Source: JAGOBP01 sp964550855 (GTDB lineage Bacteria; Chloroflexota; Anaerolineae; Fen-1058). From it: a DNA stretch of 64,000 nt. This document shows positions 1 through 8,596 of this stretch, in pieces. The notes beneath the pieces were generated by a model. The model was not told the origin of the DNA, made no database searches, and was given only the letters and a program-made list of their open reading frames with translations. Location of the stretch: the NCBI GenBank assembly GCA_964550855.1, contig CAZKBQ010000006.1, positions 48,614-112,613 on the forward strand, read 5' to 3'. Numbering within the stretch: position 1 is the stretch's first letter; the number at the start of each line of letters is the position of its first letter. A program made the translations under genes and the position numbers.

Positions 1-78
1 GGCGGGCGCGCACGCGCCAAGTATAACGGCCGCGATCAACGCGAGCGTGACGAGTGTCCAAACAGACTTGCGGTTCAT
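1..78 (-). CDS. Lipoprotein, 5' part only (possible ABC solute-binding protein)
   Basis: Only the first 26 codons lie in the window; the gene runs off the left edge. They encode a positively charged start (MNRKS), a hydrophobic core and the lipobox LGAC, so the product should be a lipid-anchored exported protein. A strong ribosome binding site (GGAGGAG, positions 86-93) sits 8 bases before the ATG at 78. The gene follows the LacI-type regulator by 66 bp on the same strand. In this setting the usual occupant is a sugar ABC transporter binding protein, but that is inferred from context, not seen. Confidence 0.6.
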   Translation of the reverse strand, partial: MNRKSVWTLVTLALIAAVILGACAPA

Positions 79-144
79 TTAGCAACTCCTCCTGGAAGTG
101 TTAGGTGCGGGTCAAAGATGTTGCGGGACAAACACGCGCGAAAA

Positions 145-1182
145 TTATGCGGAAGAACTCTCACCCCCTTTGGAAGTTGACGATGTAGTGGATTGACGGA
201 CTAACAGGGTTGCCGGCAGACGCAGGTGTTGGCGTTCGGCGTGCGGCGTTTCGACCGCACGGATCAACAGCTGCGCCGCCGTCCGCCCAATGGCGAACAT
301 GTCCTGGCGCATCGTCGTCAGCGGCGGATCAAAATAAGACGCCAGCGGCATATCGTCGATACCGATCACGGCGATTTGCCCCGGCACCGTCAGGCCGCGA
401 TCACGCGCGGCGCGCAGCGCCCCCAACGCCATCCGATCATTCTGTGCGAAAATCGCGGTGGGCGGTGCAGCCCGATCGAACAGCTGCGCGAAGGCGGCAT
501 GTCCCGACGAGGCGGACCAATCGCCTTCGATCGTCAACCCGGCGTCGATCGGCAGACCGGCCGCCATCAGCGCCGCTCGATAACCGACAATGCGATCGCG
601 GGTGCAATCTTCGATCAACGGGCCGGTAATCATCGCGATGCGGCGGTGCCCCAATGCGATCAGATGCTCGGTGGCTGCCCGCGCCGCGCCTTCATCGTCC
701 AACTTCACCGAATCGGCCTCGTCGCCCGGATGCGCCTCGCTGCCGATGAGCACCGTCGGAAAGCGCGGCGGCAGATGCTGGCAGCGCTGATCGATGTAGG
801 GATTCATGACCAATAGGCCCTCGATTCGGCGGCTGGGCACCAGTTCGTTGATCAAGGCTGCAAACGTTGCTTCGTCCGGTGCGGAGGATGAAATGAGGAA
901 ATAGCCTTGCTGTCGGGCCTCGGCTTCTGCTCCTTCGACGATGCGGGCAAAAGTGTAGTCGGTCAGGTTGGGGGCGAGGTACGCCAGCATGCGGGTGCGG
1001 CCCTTGGCCAGCGAACGCGCAATCGCGTTGGGCTGATAGCCCAACTTCGTGATGGCGGTGTCTACTTTGGTGCGGGTCTCAGGGGTTACAGTCGCGTCGC
1101 CGTTGATAACACGCGACACGGTCTGGTGGGAAACGCCGGCTTGCCTGGCGACATCGCGGATGGTCAGACGGGTTTTCTTCAC
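145..1182 (-). CDS. LacI-family transcriptional regulator
   Basis: DNA-binding repressor or activator that probably responds to a sugar. Residues 1-50 hold the LacI helix-turn-helix (TIRDVARQAGVSHQTVSRVIN) followed by the hinge region with NAIARSLAKG. Residues 60-335 are the periplasmic-binding-protein-like effector domain. The open frame extends upstream, but the GTG at 1182 gives the normal family start (VKKTRLTIRDVA), has a GAGGTG ribosome site, and yields 345 residues, the usual LacI length. The longer frame would run through the promoter and operator. Its own promoter overlaps a 24-bp palindrome, so it is likely autoregulated. A lipoprotein gene follows in the same direction, suggesting a carbohydrate uptake operon off the left edge. 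Confidence 0.93.
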   Translation of the reverse strand: MKKTRLTIRDVARQAGVSHQTVSRVINGDATVTPETRTKVDTAITKLGYQPNAIARSLAKGRTRMLAYLAPNLTDYTFARIVEGAEAEARQQGYFLISSSAPDEATFAALINELVPSRRIEGLLVMNPYIDQRCQHLPPRFPTVLIGSEAHPGDEADSVKLDDEGAARAATEHLIALGHRRIAMITGPLIEDCTRDRIVGYRAALMAAGLPIDAGLTIEGDWSASSGHAAFAQLFDRAAPPTAIFAQNDRMALGALRAARDRGLTVPGQIAVIGIDDMPLASYFDPPLTTMRQDMFAIGRTAAQLLIRAVETPHAERQHLRLPATLLVRQSTTSSTSKGGESSSA

Positions 1183-1217
1183 TGGTGACCCCACCTCGAT
1201 AACGAAATTACAGCCGA

Positions 1218-1271
1218 GTGACCGGTAACGTGACCGGTCACATTCTAAACCCGATTCGGCCGGTTTGTCAA
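1218..1271 (-). promoter_or_regulatory. lacI-type promoter with overlapping 24-bp operator palindrome
   Basis: On the minus strand TTGACA (1271-1266) is followed after 18 bp by TAGAAT (1247-1242), a near-consensus sigma-70 promoter. Immediately downstream, 1218-1241 is a 24-bp palindrome with two mismatches, built from GTGACCGGT and ACCGGTCAC half-sites. CG-centred palindromes of this kind are typical LacI-family operators. Its position over the transcription start predicts repression of the regulator and of the lipoprotein operon behind it. Confidence 0.8.
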
Positions 1272-1338
1272 GAGGCAAGATCAGATTCAGGAAGCCAGTC
1301 AGAACCGGCAACGATTTGGCGGAGTTGGGAGATAAACG

Positions 1339-1384
1339 AACAGCCGCCTGAGGTGTTCCTCGTGGAACACTTCAGGCGGCTGTT
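1339..1384. terminator. Long hairpin between lacI and the copper operon
   Basis: Positions 1339-1359 and 1364-1384 form a 21-bp stem with one G/A mismatch (G-U in RNA) and a 4-base loop TCGT. It lies 25 bp after the stop of the YHS gene, so it probably ends the copper operon transcript on the minus strand. No long T-run follows, so it may work as a strong structural or factor-assisted stop. Confidence 0.65.
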
Positions 1385-1408
1385 GGACCCACCGGCTTGT
1401 CGATGGTC

Positions 1409-1594
1409 TTACATCTTGTGCCCGCCCATTTCGACGAAGGGTTTTCGGTTGGGCCCAACATACGACTCTGGATCTTCTTCGAACGTGAACTTGCAGCCCG
1501 GCGCACAGAAGTAGTACGTTTCGTCTTTGTACTCCGTCTTGAACTTCGCCGTCTTCTCGTCGACTTCCATACCACACACCGGATCGATTGCCAT
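1409..1594 (-). CDS. YHS-domain protein, probable copper-binding small protein
   Basis: A 61-residue protein starting MAIDPVCGMEV with a later YYFCAPGC. This is the YHS/TRASH-like pattern of one cysteine in PVCGM and a C-x3-C pair in FCAPGC, found in small metal-binding proteins and at the ends of copper ATPases. The start at 1594 is chosen over an upstream ATG because GGAGG lies at 1601-1605 and the family begins with this motif. It is the last gene of the csoR-copA operon, 90 bp after copA. A role in copper delivery or sensing is inferred from motif and context. Confidence 0.85.
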   Translation of the reverse strand: MAIDPVCGMEVDEKTAKFKTEYKDETYYFCAPGCKFTFEEDPESYVGPNRKPFVEMGGHKM

Positions 1595-1684
1595 GCTCTG
1601 CCTCCTCAAGAAGTTTAGAGTAAACAAGCAGATCGGGAAACAGGTTGACACCACCATCGCCGGCCTGTCTGCGTGTTGACCCGC

Positions 1685-4123
1685 CTACTTGTTTCCTTGC
1701 AATTTGAAGCCCCGCAAGCGCAGTGAATTGCTCACCACAAACACACTGCTGAAGGCCATGGCGCCTGCCGCCATCATCGGGACCAGCGCGCCCAATGCGG
1801 CGACCGGGATCAGGACGACGTTGTAGAAAAACGCCCAGAACAAATTCTGCCGGATCGTCTTGAGCGTGCCGCGGCTCAGCGCAATGGCGTCGGGCAGTCC
1901 GCGCAGATCACCGGACATCAGCGTCACGTCGGCTGCCTCGATAGCCACATCGGTGCCGGTGCCGATGGCGATGCCGACATCGGCCTGCGCCAGCGCCGGC
2001 GCATCGTTGATGCCGTCGCCCACCATGGCCACGGCCTGCCCCTCGGCCTGCAGCCGTTTGACATTGGCGGCCTTGTCGCCCGGGGCGACTTCGCCCAGCA
2101 CGCGATCAATGCCCACCTTTTGGCCAATTGCGTCGGCGGTCTGGCGATTGTCACCGGTGATCATCGTCACCGTGATACCCAACGCGTGCAGCGCCGCCAC
2201 GGCTTCTTTTGAGCCGGGTTTCACGGTATCGGCCACCGCGATGACGCCGGCCGCCTCGCCGTCCACCGCCAGGATCATGGCTGTTTTCGCCTCGTTTTGC
2301 AGGCGATCCACGGCGGGCTGGAGGCCGTTCAGCCGCACACCCTGCTCGGACATCAGCTGCAAATTGCCCAGCAGCACCGATCGGTCATCAATCGTCGCAC
2401 TGACACCGCGCCCTGCAATCGCCCGAAAACCGATCGGATTGGACAGCGCAGTGCCCTTCGCCGCCTCCACGATGGCGCCGGCGAGTGGATGCTCGCTGAC
2501 TTTCTCAACGGATGCAGCCAGCTGCAGGACTTGATCGGTGCTCAGGGCCGATCGGTCAGCGCTGACCACATCGGTCACCACGGGCTGTCCAACGGTAACC
2601 GTCCCGGTCTTGTCCAGCACGATCGATTTGATGCCGCCCAGCCGTTCCAGTGCTTCACTGGTCTTGAACAGGATACCATGTTCTGCACCCTTGCCGGTGC
2701 CCACCATGACGGCCGTGGGCGTGGCCAAACCCAGCGCGCACGGGCAGGCGATGACCAGCACCGACACCGCCGCCGTCATCGCCGCCTCAAAGCCGGCGGC
2801 CGGATTGAGCAGCAGATGCGCCACCAGCGTCAGCGCTGCCGTCAGGATGACCGCCGGCACGAACCACGCCGAGATTCGATCGGCCAGTTTCTGGATGGGC
2901 GCTTTGCTGCCCTGCGCCTGCTCCACCAGTTTGACGATCTGCGCCAGCACGGTGTTGCGCCCCACCTGCGTCGCTTCAAACGTGAAAGCGCCCTGCTTGT
3001 TGATGGTCGCGCCCAGCACTTTGCTGCCGGGACCTTTCTCCACCGGCAGCGATTCGCCCGTGATCATGGACTCGTCCACGCTCGATCGACCGTCGATGAT
3101 AACGCCGTCCACCGGGATCTTTTCGCCGGGATGCACCACCACGATGTCGCCCACGTAGACATCGTCGATGTCCACGTCCAGCTCGGCGCCGTCACGCCGC
3201 ACGCGCGCCGTCCGGGCGCGCAGCCCCATCAGTTTTTTCAGCGCTTCACTGGTGCGGCCTTTGGCGCGCGCCTCCAGGAACTTGCCCAGCACGATCAGCG
3301 TGATGATCACCGCGGCGGTTTCAAAGTACAGGTGCGCGCCGTACAAGCCCAGCAGCGGCCCCAGACTGTAGAAGTACGCCACGCTCGAACCCATCGCCAC
3401 CAGCACGTCCATGTTGGCGGCGCGGTTCTTCAGCGCCTTCCACGCGCCTACGTAGAAATCCTTACCGACGTAGAATTGCACCGGCGTCGCCAGCGCCAGG
3501 AACACCCACCAGCTGCCCGGCCACATGTAGAACCGATCGAGGAAATACGGGACTTGAACAATCCCTTCATGCCAGAAATCCTTGAGCATGGACAGCACAA
3601 ACAACGGGATGGTGAATGCCAGCCCGACGAGCAGCCGCCGCCGCTGGTGGCGATATTCGGCCTCGCGCGCCTGCGCCTCGGCGTCTTCGCTCGACGCGCC
3701 TTCGGCCACAATGGCCTTGAAGCCGGCGGCTTCGATGGCGCGGCGCAGATCGCCCTGCCCGGCCATGGTGGGCAGGTATTGCACGCTGGCTTTGTTGGTC
3801 ACGCTGGACACCGACGCACTCAGTACGCCGTCGAGTTTCTTCAGCGCGGCTTCCACCACCCGCGCGTCCGTCTCGTCGTGCAGGCCCTGCAGCGGCAGAT
3901 CCGCTTCGGCGGTGGCCACGCCGTAGCCCACGTCGCCGATGCGGGCGATGATCTGCTCTTCGGACACCAGCGCCGGATCAAACACCCACGTGCCGCGCTC
4001 GCTGGCCAGGTTCACCGTGGCCGTTTCCACGCCGGGCAGCTTCTGCGTCACCCGTTCGATGGTCGCCACGCAGTTGGCGCACGTCATGCCCGTAATCGGT
4101 ACGGTAATTTGCTTGGTCGTCAT
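1685..4123 (-). CDS. copA: Copper-exporting P1B-type ATPase
   Basis: Membrane pump that expels Cu(I) using ATP. The 812 residues show an N-terminal heavy-metal-associated domain with GMTCANC (Cys15 and Cys18) and a second ferredoxin-like domain at about 80-138 that has lost its CxxC pair. Membrane helices run from about 163, with the phosphatase motif TGES at 355-358, the transport motif CPC at 460-462, the phosphorylation motif DKTGT at 504-508, SEHPL in the nucleotide domain and GDGINDAPAL near the hinge. The CPC motif and the upstream CsoR repressor both argue for copper. The ATG at 4123 has a GGGGAGAGG ribosome site. Length is normal for CopA. Confidence 0.96.
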   Translation of the reverse strand: MTTKQITVPITGMTCANCVATIERVTQKLPGVETATVNLASERGTWVFDPALVSEEQIIARIGDVGYGVATAEADLPLQGLHDETDARVVEAALKKLDGVLSASVSSVTNKASVQYLPTMAGQGDLRRAIEAAGFKAIVAEGASSEDAEAQAREAEYRHQRRRLLVGLAFTIPLFVLSMLKDFWHEGIVQVPYFLDRFYMWPGSWWVFLALATPVQFYVGKDFYVGAWKALKNRAANMDVLVAMGSSVAYFYSLGPLLGLYGAHLYFETAAVIITLIVLGKFLEARAKGRTSEALKKLMGLRARTARVRRDGAELDVDIDDVYVGDIVVVHPGEKIPVDGVIIDGRSSVDESMITGESLPVEKGPGSKVLGATINKQGAFTFEATQVGRNTVLAQIVKLVEQAQGSKAPIQKLADRISAWFVPAVILTAALTLVAHLLLNPAAGFEAAMTAAVSVLVIACPCALGLATPTAVMVGTGKGAEHGILFKTSEALERLGGIKSIVLDKTGTVTVGQPVVTDVVSADRSALSTDQVLQLAASVEKVSEHPLAGAIVEAAKGTALSNPIGFRAIAGRGVSATIDDRSVLLGNLQLMSEQGVRLNGLQPAVDRLQNEAKTAMILAVDGEAAGVIAVADTVKPGSKEAVAALHALGITVTMITGDNRQTADAIGQKVGIDRVLGEVAPGDKAANVKRLQAEGQAVAMVGDGINDAPALAQADVGIAIGTGTDVAIEAADVTLMSGDLRGLPDAIALSRGTLKTIRQNLFWAFFYNVVLIPVAALGALVPMMAAGAMAFSSVFVVSNSLRLRGFKLQGNK

Positions 4124-4150
4124 AGCCTCTCCCCGTCAAGTCTGCGCGGC

Positions 4151-4429
4151 TCAAATCCGCTGTGCAACTTCAAACACGCCGACGATCTCGGTCAGCACCC
4201 GCTCGCGCTCTTTGGGATCGTCGCCGCGCACCGCTTCAATCACGCAGTGATTCAGGTGATCTTCCAGAATTAGATCGTTCACTTTGTTCAGCGCCGCCTG
4301 CACAGCCTGAATTTGTTTGATCACGTCGATGCAGTAGGCGTCGTCGGCCACCATCCGCTCGATGCCGCTCACGTGCCCGCTGATGCTGCGCAGTCGTCTC
4401 TGCACCGCCGATCGGTGTTCGTCATTCAT
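4151..4429 (-). CDS. csoR: CsoR-family copper-sensing repressor
   Basis: Small all-helical repressor (92 residues) that releases DNA on binding Cu(I). It carries the copper triad of the family: Cys33, His58 and Cys62 (context AYCIDV and HLNHC). The longer upstream frame is rejected because the start at 4429 has GGAGAGG a few bases upstream and the longer frame would cover the promoter. It is the first gene of the csoR-copA-YHS operon, 27 bp ahead of copA, with a G-rich inverted repeat between its promoter and its start. Confidence 0.93.
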   Translation of the reverse strand: MNDEHRSAVQRRLRSISGHVSGIERMVADDAYCIDVIKQIQAVQAALNKVNDLILEDHLNHCVIEAVRGDDPKERERVLTEIVGVFEVAQRI

Positions 4430-4452
4430 GGCTGCCTCTCCTCTCATCGCCG

Positions 4453-4520
4453 ATACCCCATCCCAGGTGGGGGGGGGGTCAGTCAGGGCAAAGTATAACA
4501 TCGGGCCGTGCTACTGTCAA
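4453..4520 (-). promoter_or_regulatory. Copper operon promoter and CsoR-type operator
   Basis: On the minus strand TTGACA (4520-4515), a 17-bp spacer and TATACT (4497-4492) form an almost perfect sigma-70 promoter. Just downstream, 4453-4480 holds an imperfect inverted repeat of ATACCCC against a run of ten or more G, the GC-tract pattern known for CsoR operators. Its place over the transcription start fits repression of csoR-copA-YHS in the absence of copper. The other 250 bases up to 4773 contain no gene I can support. Confidence 0.8.
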
Positions 4521-4733
4521 GGTGGCGGAACCGACAGAGTACGCGTCGCCGTTTTGCCGACCGATTTCTCCGGCGAATGAAGTCGCGTCTGGCGGGCGTG
4601 CCGCCGCCCGTCCACGCCGGTGGACGTTCAGCCCATGGCTCCAAAGGCGCGCTTTTAATCGCCGGCACGCCGCCGCCGGCCAGGCAGTTCGCGGCAAAAC
4701 ACCGCGCGCAAACGAATACGTCGGGCGCGGTGG

Positions 4734-4739
4734 TATAAT
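4734..4739 (+). promoter_or_regulatory. Probable -10 box of the AAA ATPase gene
   Basis: TATAAT lies 34 bp before the ATG at 4774. I see no convincing -35 hexamer at the right distance. An AAGGA ribosome site (about 4761-4765) follows. Confidence 0.5.
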
Positions 4740-4773
4740 CGGGCGCGATTTAACCTGAGTAAGGAAACCGTCC

Positions 4774-6084
4774 GTGGCTGAACCGGTCGATCTTAAGAAA
4801 ACGCTCGCGCAGGCGACCACCATCGCGCAGCTGGGCGTGCCCCCGTCGCTGGCCGTCGATCTCATCCTGCGCATCCTGTTCACCGAAGGCGATACCAGCG
4901 TCGGCCGCATCGTCGAGATTTCGCGGCTTTATCCGCAGATCGTGGACGACCTGATGGCCGATCTCCAGCACGATCATCTGGTGGAAGTGGTGAAAGCGGG
5001 CGCGATGCGCGTCAGCTACACCTATCGGTTGACGGACGAAGGCAGCAGCCGCGCGCGCGACGCCATGGAGCGCACGCAGTACGTGGGGCCGTTTCCCGTG
5101 GATGTGGACGCCTATCGGCGCGCGGTTGTGGCGCAAACCAATGAGCGCCATCGCATCAGCCCCGCCGAAGTGAAACAGGCGCTGGGCCAGCTTGTCTTGC
5201 CGGAGAATTTTCACCGGCGCATCGGCCCGGCCATCAACTCCGGCTCATCGCTCTTCTTGTACGGCCCGCCCGGCAACGGCAAGACCACCGTCGCGCAGGC
5301 CATCGCCCACCTGCTGGCCGGCAGCGATCCCATCTGGCTGCCCTACGCCATCACCATCGGCGGACAGATCATCCAGATTTACGATCCGATGGTTCACATC
5401 CCATTCAAGTCGGGAGGCGAAAGCGACAGCCCGTCGGGCAAAACCAGTTTCATCGGGGTGGACAAACGCTGGGGGTTGTTTCAGCGGCCGGCCGTGATGG
5501 TGGGCGGCGAGCTCACCATGGACGCGCTTGATCTGCGCTTTGAGCCGGTGGCCAAACTGTACGAAGCGCCACTGCAGCTCAAGGCCAACGGCGGCATGTT
5601 CCTCATCGACGACTTCGGCCGCCAGCCGATGAGCCCGCAGCAGCTGCTTAACCGCTGGATCGTGCCGCTGGAAACGCGCATTGACTTCCTGCGGTTGCAG
5701 TCGGGCCAGACGCTGGAAATCCCCTTCCGGCAGCTCATCGTCTTTGCCACCAACCTCAATCCGAGTGATCTCGTTGACGCCGCTTTTCTGCGCCGCATCC
5801 AGATGAAAGTGGAAGTGGGCGCGCCCGACGAGAAGATGTACTACCAGATCATGGCGCAGCTGTGCCAGCACTACCGCGTCCCGTTCAACCGCGACGGCTT
5901 TGTGCATCTGCTGCAAAAATGGTACCGCGAGCCGGGCCGCGCCATGCAGGCCGTTCACCCGCGCGATCTGCTCAAGACCATCCTGGCCATCGCCGACTAC
6001 GCCGGCATCGCGCCGGAGATGACACCCGAACTGATCGACGAAGCCTGCACGTGTTACTTCGTCGATCTCAACGGTGCGGCCTGA
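4774..6084 (+). CDS. AAA-family ATPase with N-terminal winged-helix-like region
   Basis: Cytoplasmic ATPase of 436 residues, function unknown. The first 100 residues look like a winged helix (LYPQIVDDLMADLQHDHLVE followed by YTYRLTDEG). The ATPase core has Walker A GPPGNGKT at 164-171, a Walker B of the form MFLIDDFG, a sensor-1-like FATNL and an FLRRI arginine-finger region. A helical lid with HPRDLLKTILAIADYAG follows. A long insert, IYDPMVHIPFKSGG with the segment behind it, separates Walker A from Walker B. The gene stands alone between the copper operon and a convergent DUF1028 gene, so context gives no clue to its substrate. Confidence 0.8.
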   Translation: MAEPVDLKKTLAQATTIAQLGVPPSLAVDLILRILFTEGDTSVGRIVEISRLYPQIVDDLMADLQHDHLVEVVKAGAMRVSYTYRLTDEGSSRARDAMERTQYVGPFPVDVDAYRRAVVAQTNERHRISPAEVKQALGQLVLPENFHRRIGPAINSGSSLFLYGPPGNGKTTVAQAIAHLLAGSDPIWLPYAITIGGQIIQIYDPMVHIPFKSGGESDSPSGKTSFIGVDKRWGLFQRPAVMVGGELTMDALDLRFEPVAKLYEAPLQLKANGGMFLIDDFGRQPMSPQQLLNRWIVPLETRIDFLRLQSGQTLEIPFRQLIVFATNLNPSDLVDAAFLRRIQMKVEVGAPDEKMYYQIMAQLCQHYRVPFNRDGFVHLLQKWYREPGRAMQAVHPRDLLKTILAIADYAGIAPEMTPELIDEACTCYFVDLNGAA

Positions 6085-6101
6085 GCCCCGCGCGGCGACG
6101 G

Positions 6102-6983
6102 TTAGTGTTGTGCGCGCGGCCGCGCAGCGGGAAACCGCTTCTTCAAATGCCGCAGCGATACGGGATCATACTGATTCGTCCCGAACGGCCAGCGATCTTC
6201 AAGATTCTCCACCCCGATCAAATCTTCCACCGCCCGGCGGGTGGCCTCGTCGTAGCGGCCGGTGATCGCGCCGCGATAGTGTGTGCTCTGCTTCACGATG
6301 CGCTGCAAGTCGCGCACCACGGCAGGCGTCAGCGGCTTCAGTGCCGCCGCCGACACCTTGCCAAAGAACAGGTGATGCAGCTCCAGCAGCTCCTTCAATC
6401 GCGCGATCGGCTGCGCGTCATCATCCACGCGCAGGTCGAGGTAGCGATCGTTGAAGCCCGCATAACCGCCTCGCTCGCGCACCACCAACACCGCCGCACT
6501 CTGCCGGCCGCGCCGATCGCCGCCGGCGCGCTGACCGGCCGCCAGGGCCGCCACCAGCCGATCGGCCAGTTCGCCCTTCGCGCGCTCATAGCCTCGCGCC
6601 GTCGCCTCGATCGTTTTGCCGCTCACCAGAATATTGCCCTGCACGGCGTAACCGTCGCCCGTGAGGCCGCCCGCCCAGGCGTGACAACCCGTGCCCGTAA
6701 ACGTAGCCGCCCGTCCCTGCCGATCGACGACGCCCACCTGCCGTTGATCGCGACCCGCGTCCTCGGCCAGCAGCCGATCGAGCACCGCCGCCGCATCGAG
6801 GCCCTGCGCCAGCAAGGCCAGCCCGTTTGGCCCGTAACTGGTGTTGGCGTAAGACTGCGTGGCGATGGCGCCCGCGTTGGCCTGCGCCCACGGCACCACC
6901 GCGCCCACCGCCAGAAACTTGCTCGCCGTCGCCACTCCCCATTCCCGGGCCACCGGATCGTAAGCCACAATTGAAAACGTCAT
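6102..6983 (-). CDS. DUF1028 protein (Ntn-hydrolase-like fold)
   Basis: The protein begins TFSIVAYDPVAREWGVA and continues with SKFLAVGAVVPWAQ and TQSYANTSYG, the signature of the DUF1028 family, which is related to N-terminal-nucleophile hydrolases. Residues about 225-290 (VVRDLQRIVKQSTHYRG, then YDEATRRAVEDLIGVENLEDR) resemble the peptidoglycan-binding-like tail of many members. Two ATGs are adjacent; I take the second (6983), 4 bases from GGGAGG, instead of 6986. No signal peptide is visible. Biochemical role is unknown. Confidence 0.85.
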   Translation of the reverse strand: MTFSIVAYDPVAREWGVATASKFLAVGAVVPWAQANAGAIATQSYANTSYGPNGLALLAQGLDAAAVLDRLLAEDAGRDQRQVGVVDRQGRAATFTGTGCHAWAGGLTGDGYAVQGNILVSGKTIEATARGYERAKGELADRLVAALAAGQRAGGDRRGRQSAAVLVVRERGGYAGFNDRYLDLRVDDDAQPIARLKELLELHHLFFGKVSAAALKPLTPAVVRDLQRIVKQSTHYRGAITGRYDEATRRAVEDLIGVENLEDRWPFGTNQYDPVSLRHLKKRFPAARPRAQH

Positions 6984-7036
6984 CATGCCTCCCTGAACAC
7001 TGCGGCCTGACTGCCATTCATGGTATCATCACGCCT

Positions 7037-8566
7037 ATGCTGCGCTATCTGGTTGCGATCTCCATCGGCCTGCTGCTGCTGGCCGCGTGCGGCCCCGGCC
7101 GCCTGCCCGATCAGATCGATGTCACCCTCACGTCCGACGGCGAAACGCGCACCCTGTGGCTGCCGCCGGGCCAATCGGTGCGCGACGCGCTGCGTGCCGC
7201 CAGCCTCACCCTGGGCGAGCTGGATCGCGTGCGTCCGCCCGAGACCACCCCGCTCCAACCGGGCCTGGCCATCACCGTCACGCGCGTGGTGCAGACCACC
7301 GACATCGTGACCGAGACGGTGCCGTTTGAGACGCAGACCGTGCGCGATGCCAGCATCCCGTCCGGCGAAACGCGCCTGCAGGCCGGCCGCAACGGCTTAC
7401 GCCAGATCACGTATCGCACCACCTATGAAGATGGTCAGCCGGTGCGCCGTGATGAAATCAACCGCGAACTGATCGAGCCGCCCACGCCGGAGATTCTGCT
7501 CGTCGGCGTGCAGGGTGCATTCAGCACGGTGCCATTGTCTGGCACGCTGGCTTATTTGTCAAACAACAATGCCTTTGTCATGCGCGACGTGTCCGGCAAC
7601 AAGCGGCCGCTCACCACCGAGGGCGATCTGGACGGGCGCGTCTTTGCGCTCTCGCCCGACGGCCGCTGGCTGTTGTACTCACGCGCCACGACGGCCACGC
7701 TCAACAGCCTGTGGCTGGTGGACACCACGCTGGCGCAGCTCGAGCCGATCGCGCTGAAGATCGACGGCGTGCTGTGGGCCGATTTCTCGCCCGACGGCAA
7801 GTCCCTCGCCTACTCGCGCGCCGAGCCGTCGCCGGGGTTGCCCGGCTGGAAGGCTTACAACGATCTGCAGATCGTCCCCTTCAACAACGGCCGGTTGGGT
7901 GCGCGCCGCGAGATCGTGGCGCAAAACAGTCGCGCGGCCTATGCGTGGTGGGGCACGCAATTTGCCTGGTCGCCGGACAGCACGCAGCTGGCTTACGCCA
8001 CCACGCAATCGATCGGCATCATCAGCCCTACGGCGCGCGTCACCAAAACGATCCCGATGATCGAGTTCGCGGCCTACAACACCCGATCGACCTGGGCGTG
8101 GACCCCCACGCCCGCCTGGTCGCCGGATGGCCGCTTCATCATCGGGGCGGTGCACGCGCCGTCCACGCGCGGCGAAAGCGATGAGGACTCGTCAGTCTTC
8201 AGCGTGGCGGTCGCCCTCAGCCGCACGCTGTCGGCGGTGCTGGTGCCGGATGCCGGCATGTGGTCCAATCCGCTGTGGCTGCCCGACGGCCGCATCGTGT
8301 ACGGGCAGGCCGAAACGCCGTATGCCAGCGAGGCCAGCCGCTACGCGCTGCGCATCATGGATCGGGACGGCAGCAATGCGCAGCATCTGTTTCCTGAAGA
8401 AGGCGCGGTGGGCATTGAGGGCCTGCCCGAAGTCGCGCCCGCGCCCGACGGCCGCGAACTGCTGATCGTCTATCAGGGCGACCTGTATCTGTTCAATCTC
8501 AACACCGACATCGTGCGGCGGTTGACGGCCGAAGGGACAGTCTCACGGCCACGCTGGGCGAAGTAA
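7037..8566 (+). CDS. Lipoprotein with DUF348/G5-like region and beta-propeller
   Basis: Exported lipoprotein of 509 residues. The signal peptide ends in LLLLAAC (Cys18). Residues about 27-70 (IDVTLTSDGETRTLWLPPGQ) look like a DUF348 ubiquitin-like module, and about 75-150 (TRVVQTTDIVTETVPFETQT) like a G5 domain. The rest is a TolB/WD40-type propeller with repeated SPDGRWLLYSR, FSPDGKSLAYSR and WSPDGRFIIGA blades. The ATG at 7037 is chosen because the lipobox follows at the right distance. A TATCAT element ends only 7 bases before it, so the mRNA may be leaderless. It is followed after 30 bp by the glycosidase-like/O-antigen-ligase gene and is probably cotranscribed with it. Confidence 0.85.
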   Translation: MLRYLVAISIGLLLLAACGPGRLPDQIDVTLTSDGETRTLWLPPGQSVRDALRAASLTLGELDRVRPPETTPLQPGLAITVTRVVQTTDIVTETVPFETQTVRDASIPSGETRLQAGRNGLRQITYRTTYEDGQPVRRDEINRELIEPPTPEILLVGVQGAFSTVPLSGTLAYLSNNNAFVMRDVSGNKRPLTTEGDLDGRVFALSPDGRWLLYSRATTATLNSLWLVDTTLAQLEPIALKIDGVLWADFSPDGKSLAYSRAEPSPGLPGWKAYNDLQIVPFNNGRLGARREIVAQNSRAAYAWWGTQFAWSPDSTQLAYATTQSIGIISPTARVTKTIPMIEFAAYNTRSTWAWTPTPAWSPDGRFIIGAVHAPSTRGESDEDSSVFSVAVALSRTLSAVLVPDAGMWSNPLWLPDGRIVYGQAETPYASEASRYALRIMDRDGSNAQHLFPEEGAVGIEGLPEVAPAPDGRELLIVYQGDLYLFNLNTDIVRRLTAEGTVSRPRWAK

Positions 8567-8596
8567 ACAAAGCATGACGGCTAAGAAACCCGCCCG

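Noticed and set aside
1182..1311. N-terminal extension of the LacI regulator
   Set aside because: The upstream 43 codons cover the promoter and operator and have no homology to the family; the GTG at 1182 has a ribosome site.
2297..4273. 658-codon open frame on the plus strand opposite copA
   Set aside because: It is a shadow of the copA coding bias in high-GC DNA. Its translation is His/Arg/Gln-rich with no domain, and copA is certain.
4501..4740. Small protein genes in the copper-ATPase intergenic region
   Set aside because: Several short frames exist on both strands, but none has a ribosome site and recognisable protein features, and they overlap the csoR promoter.
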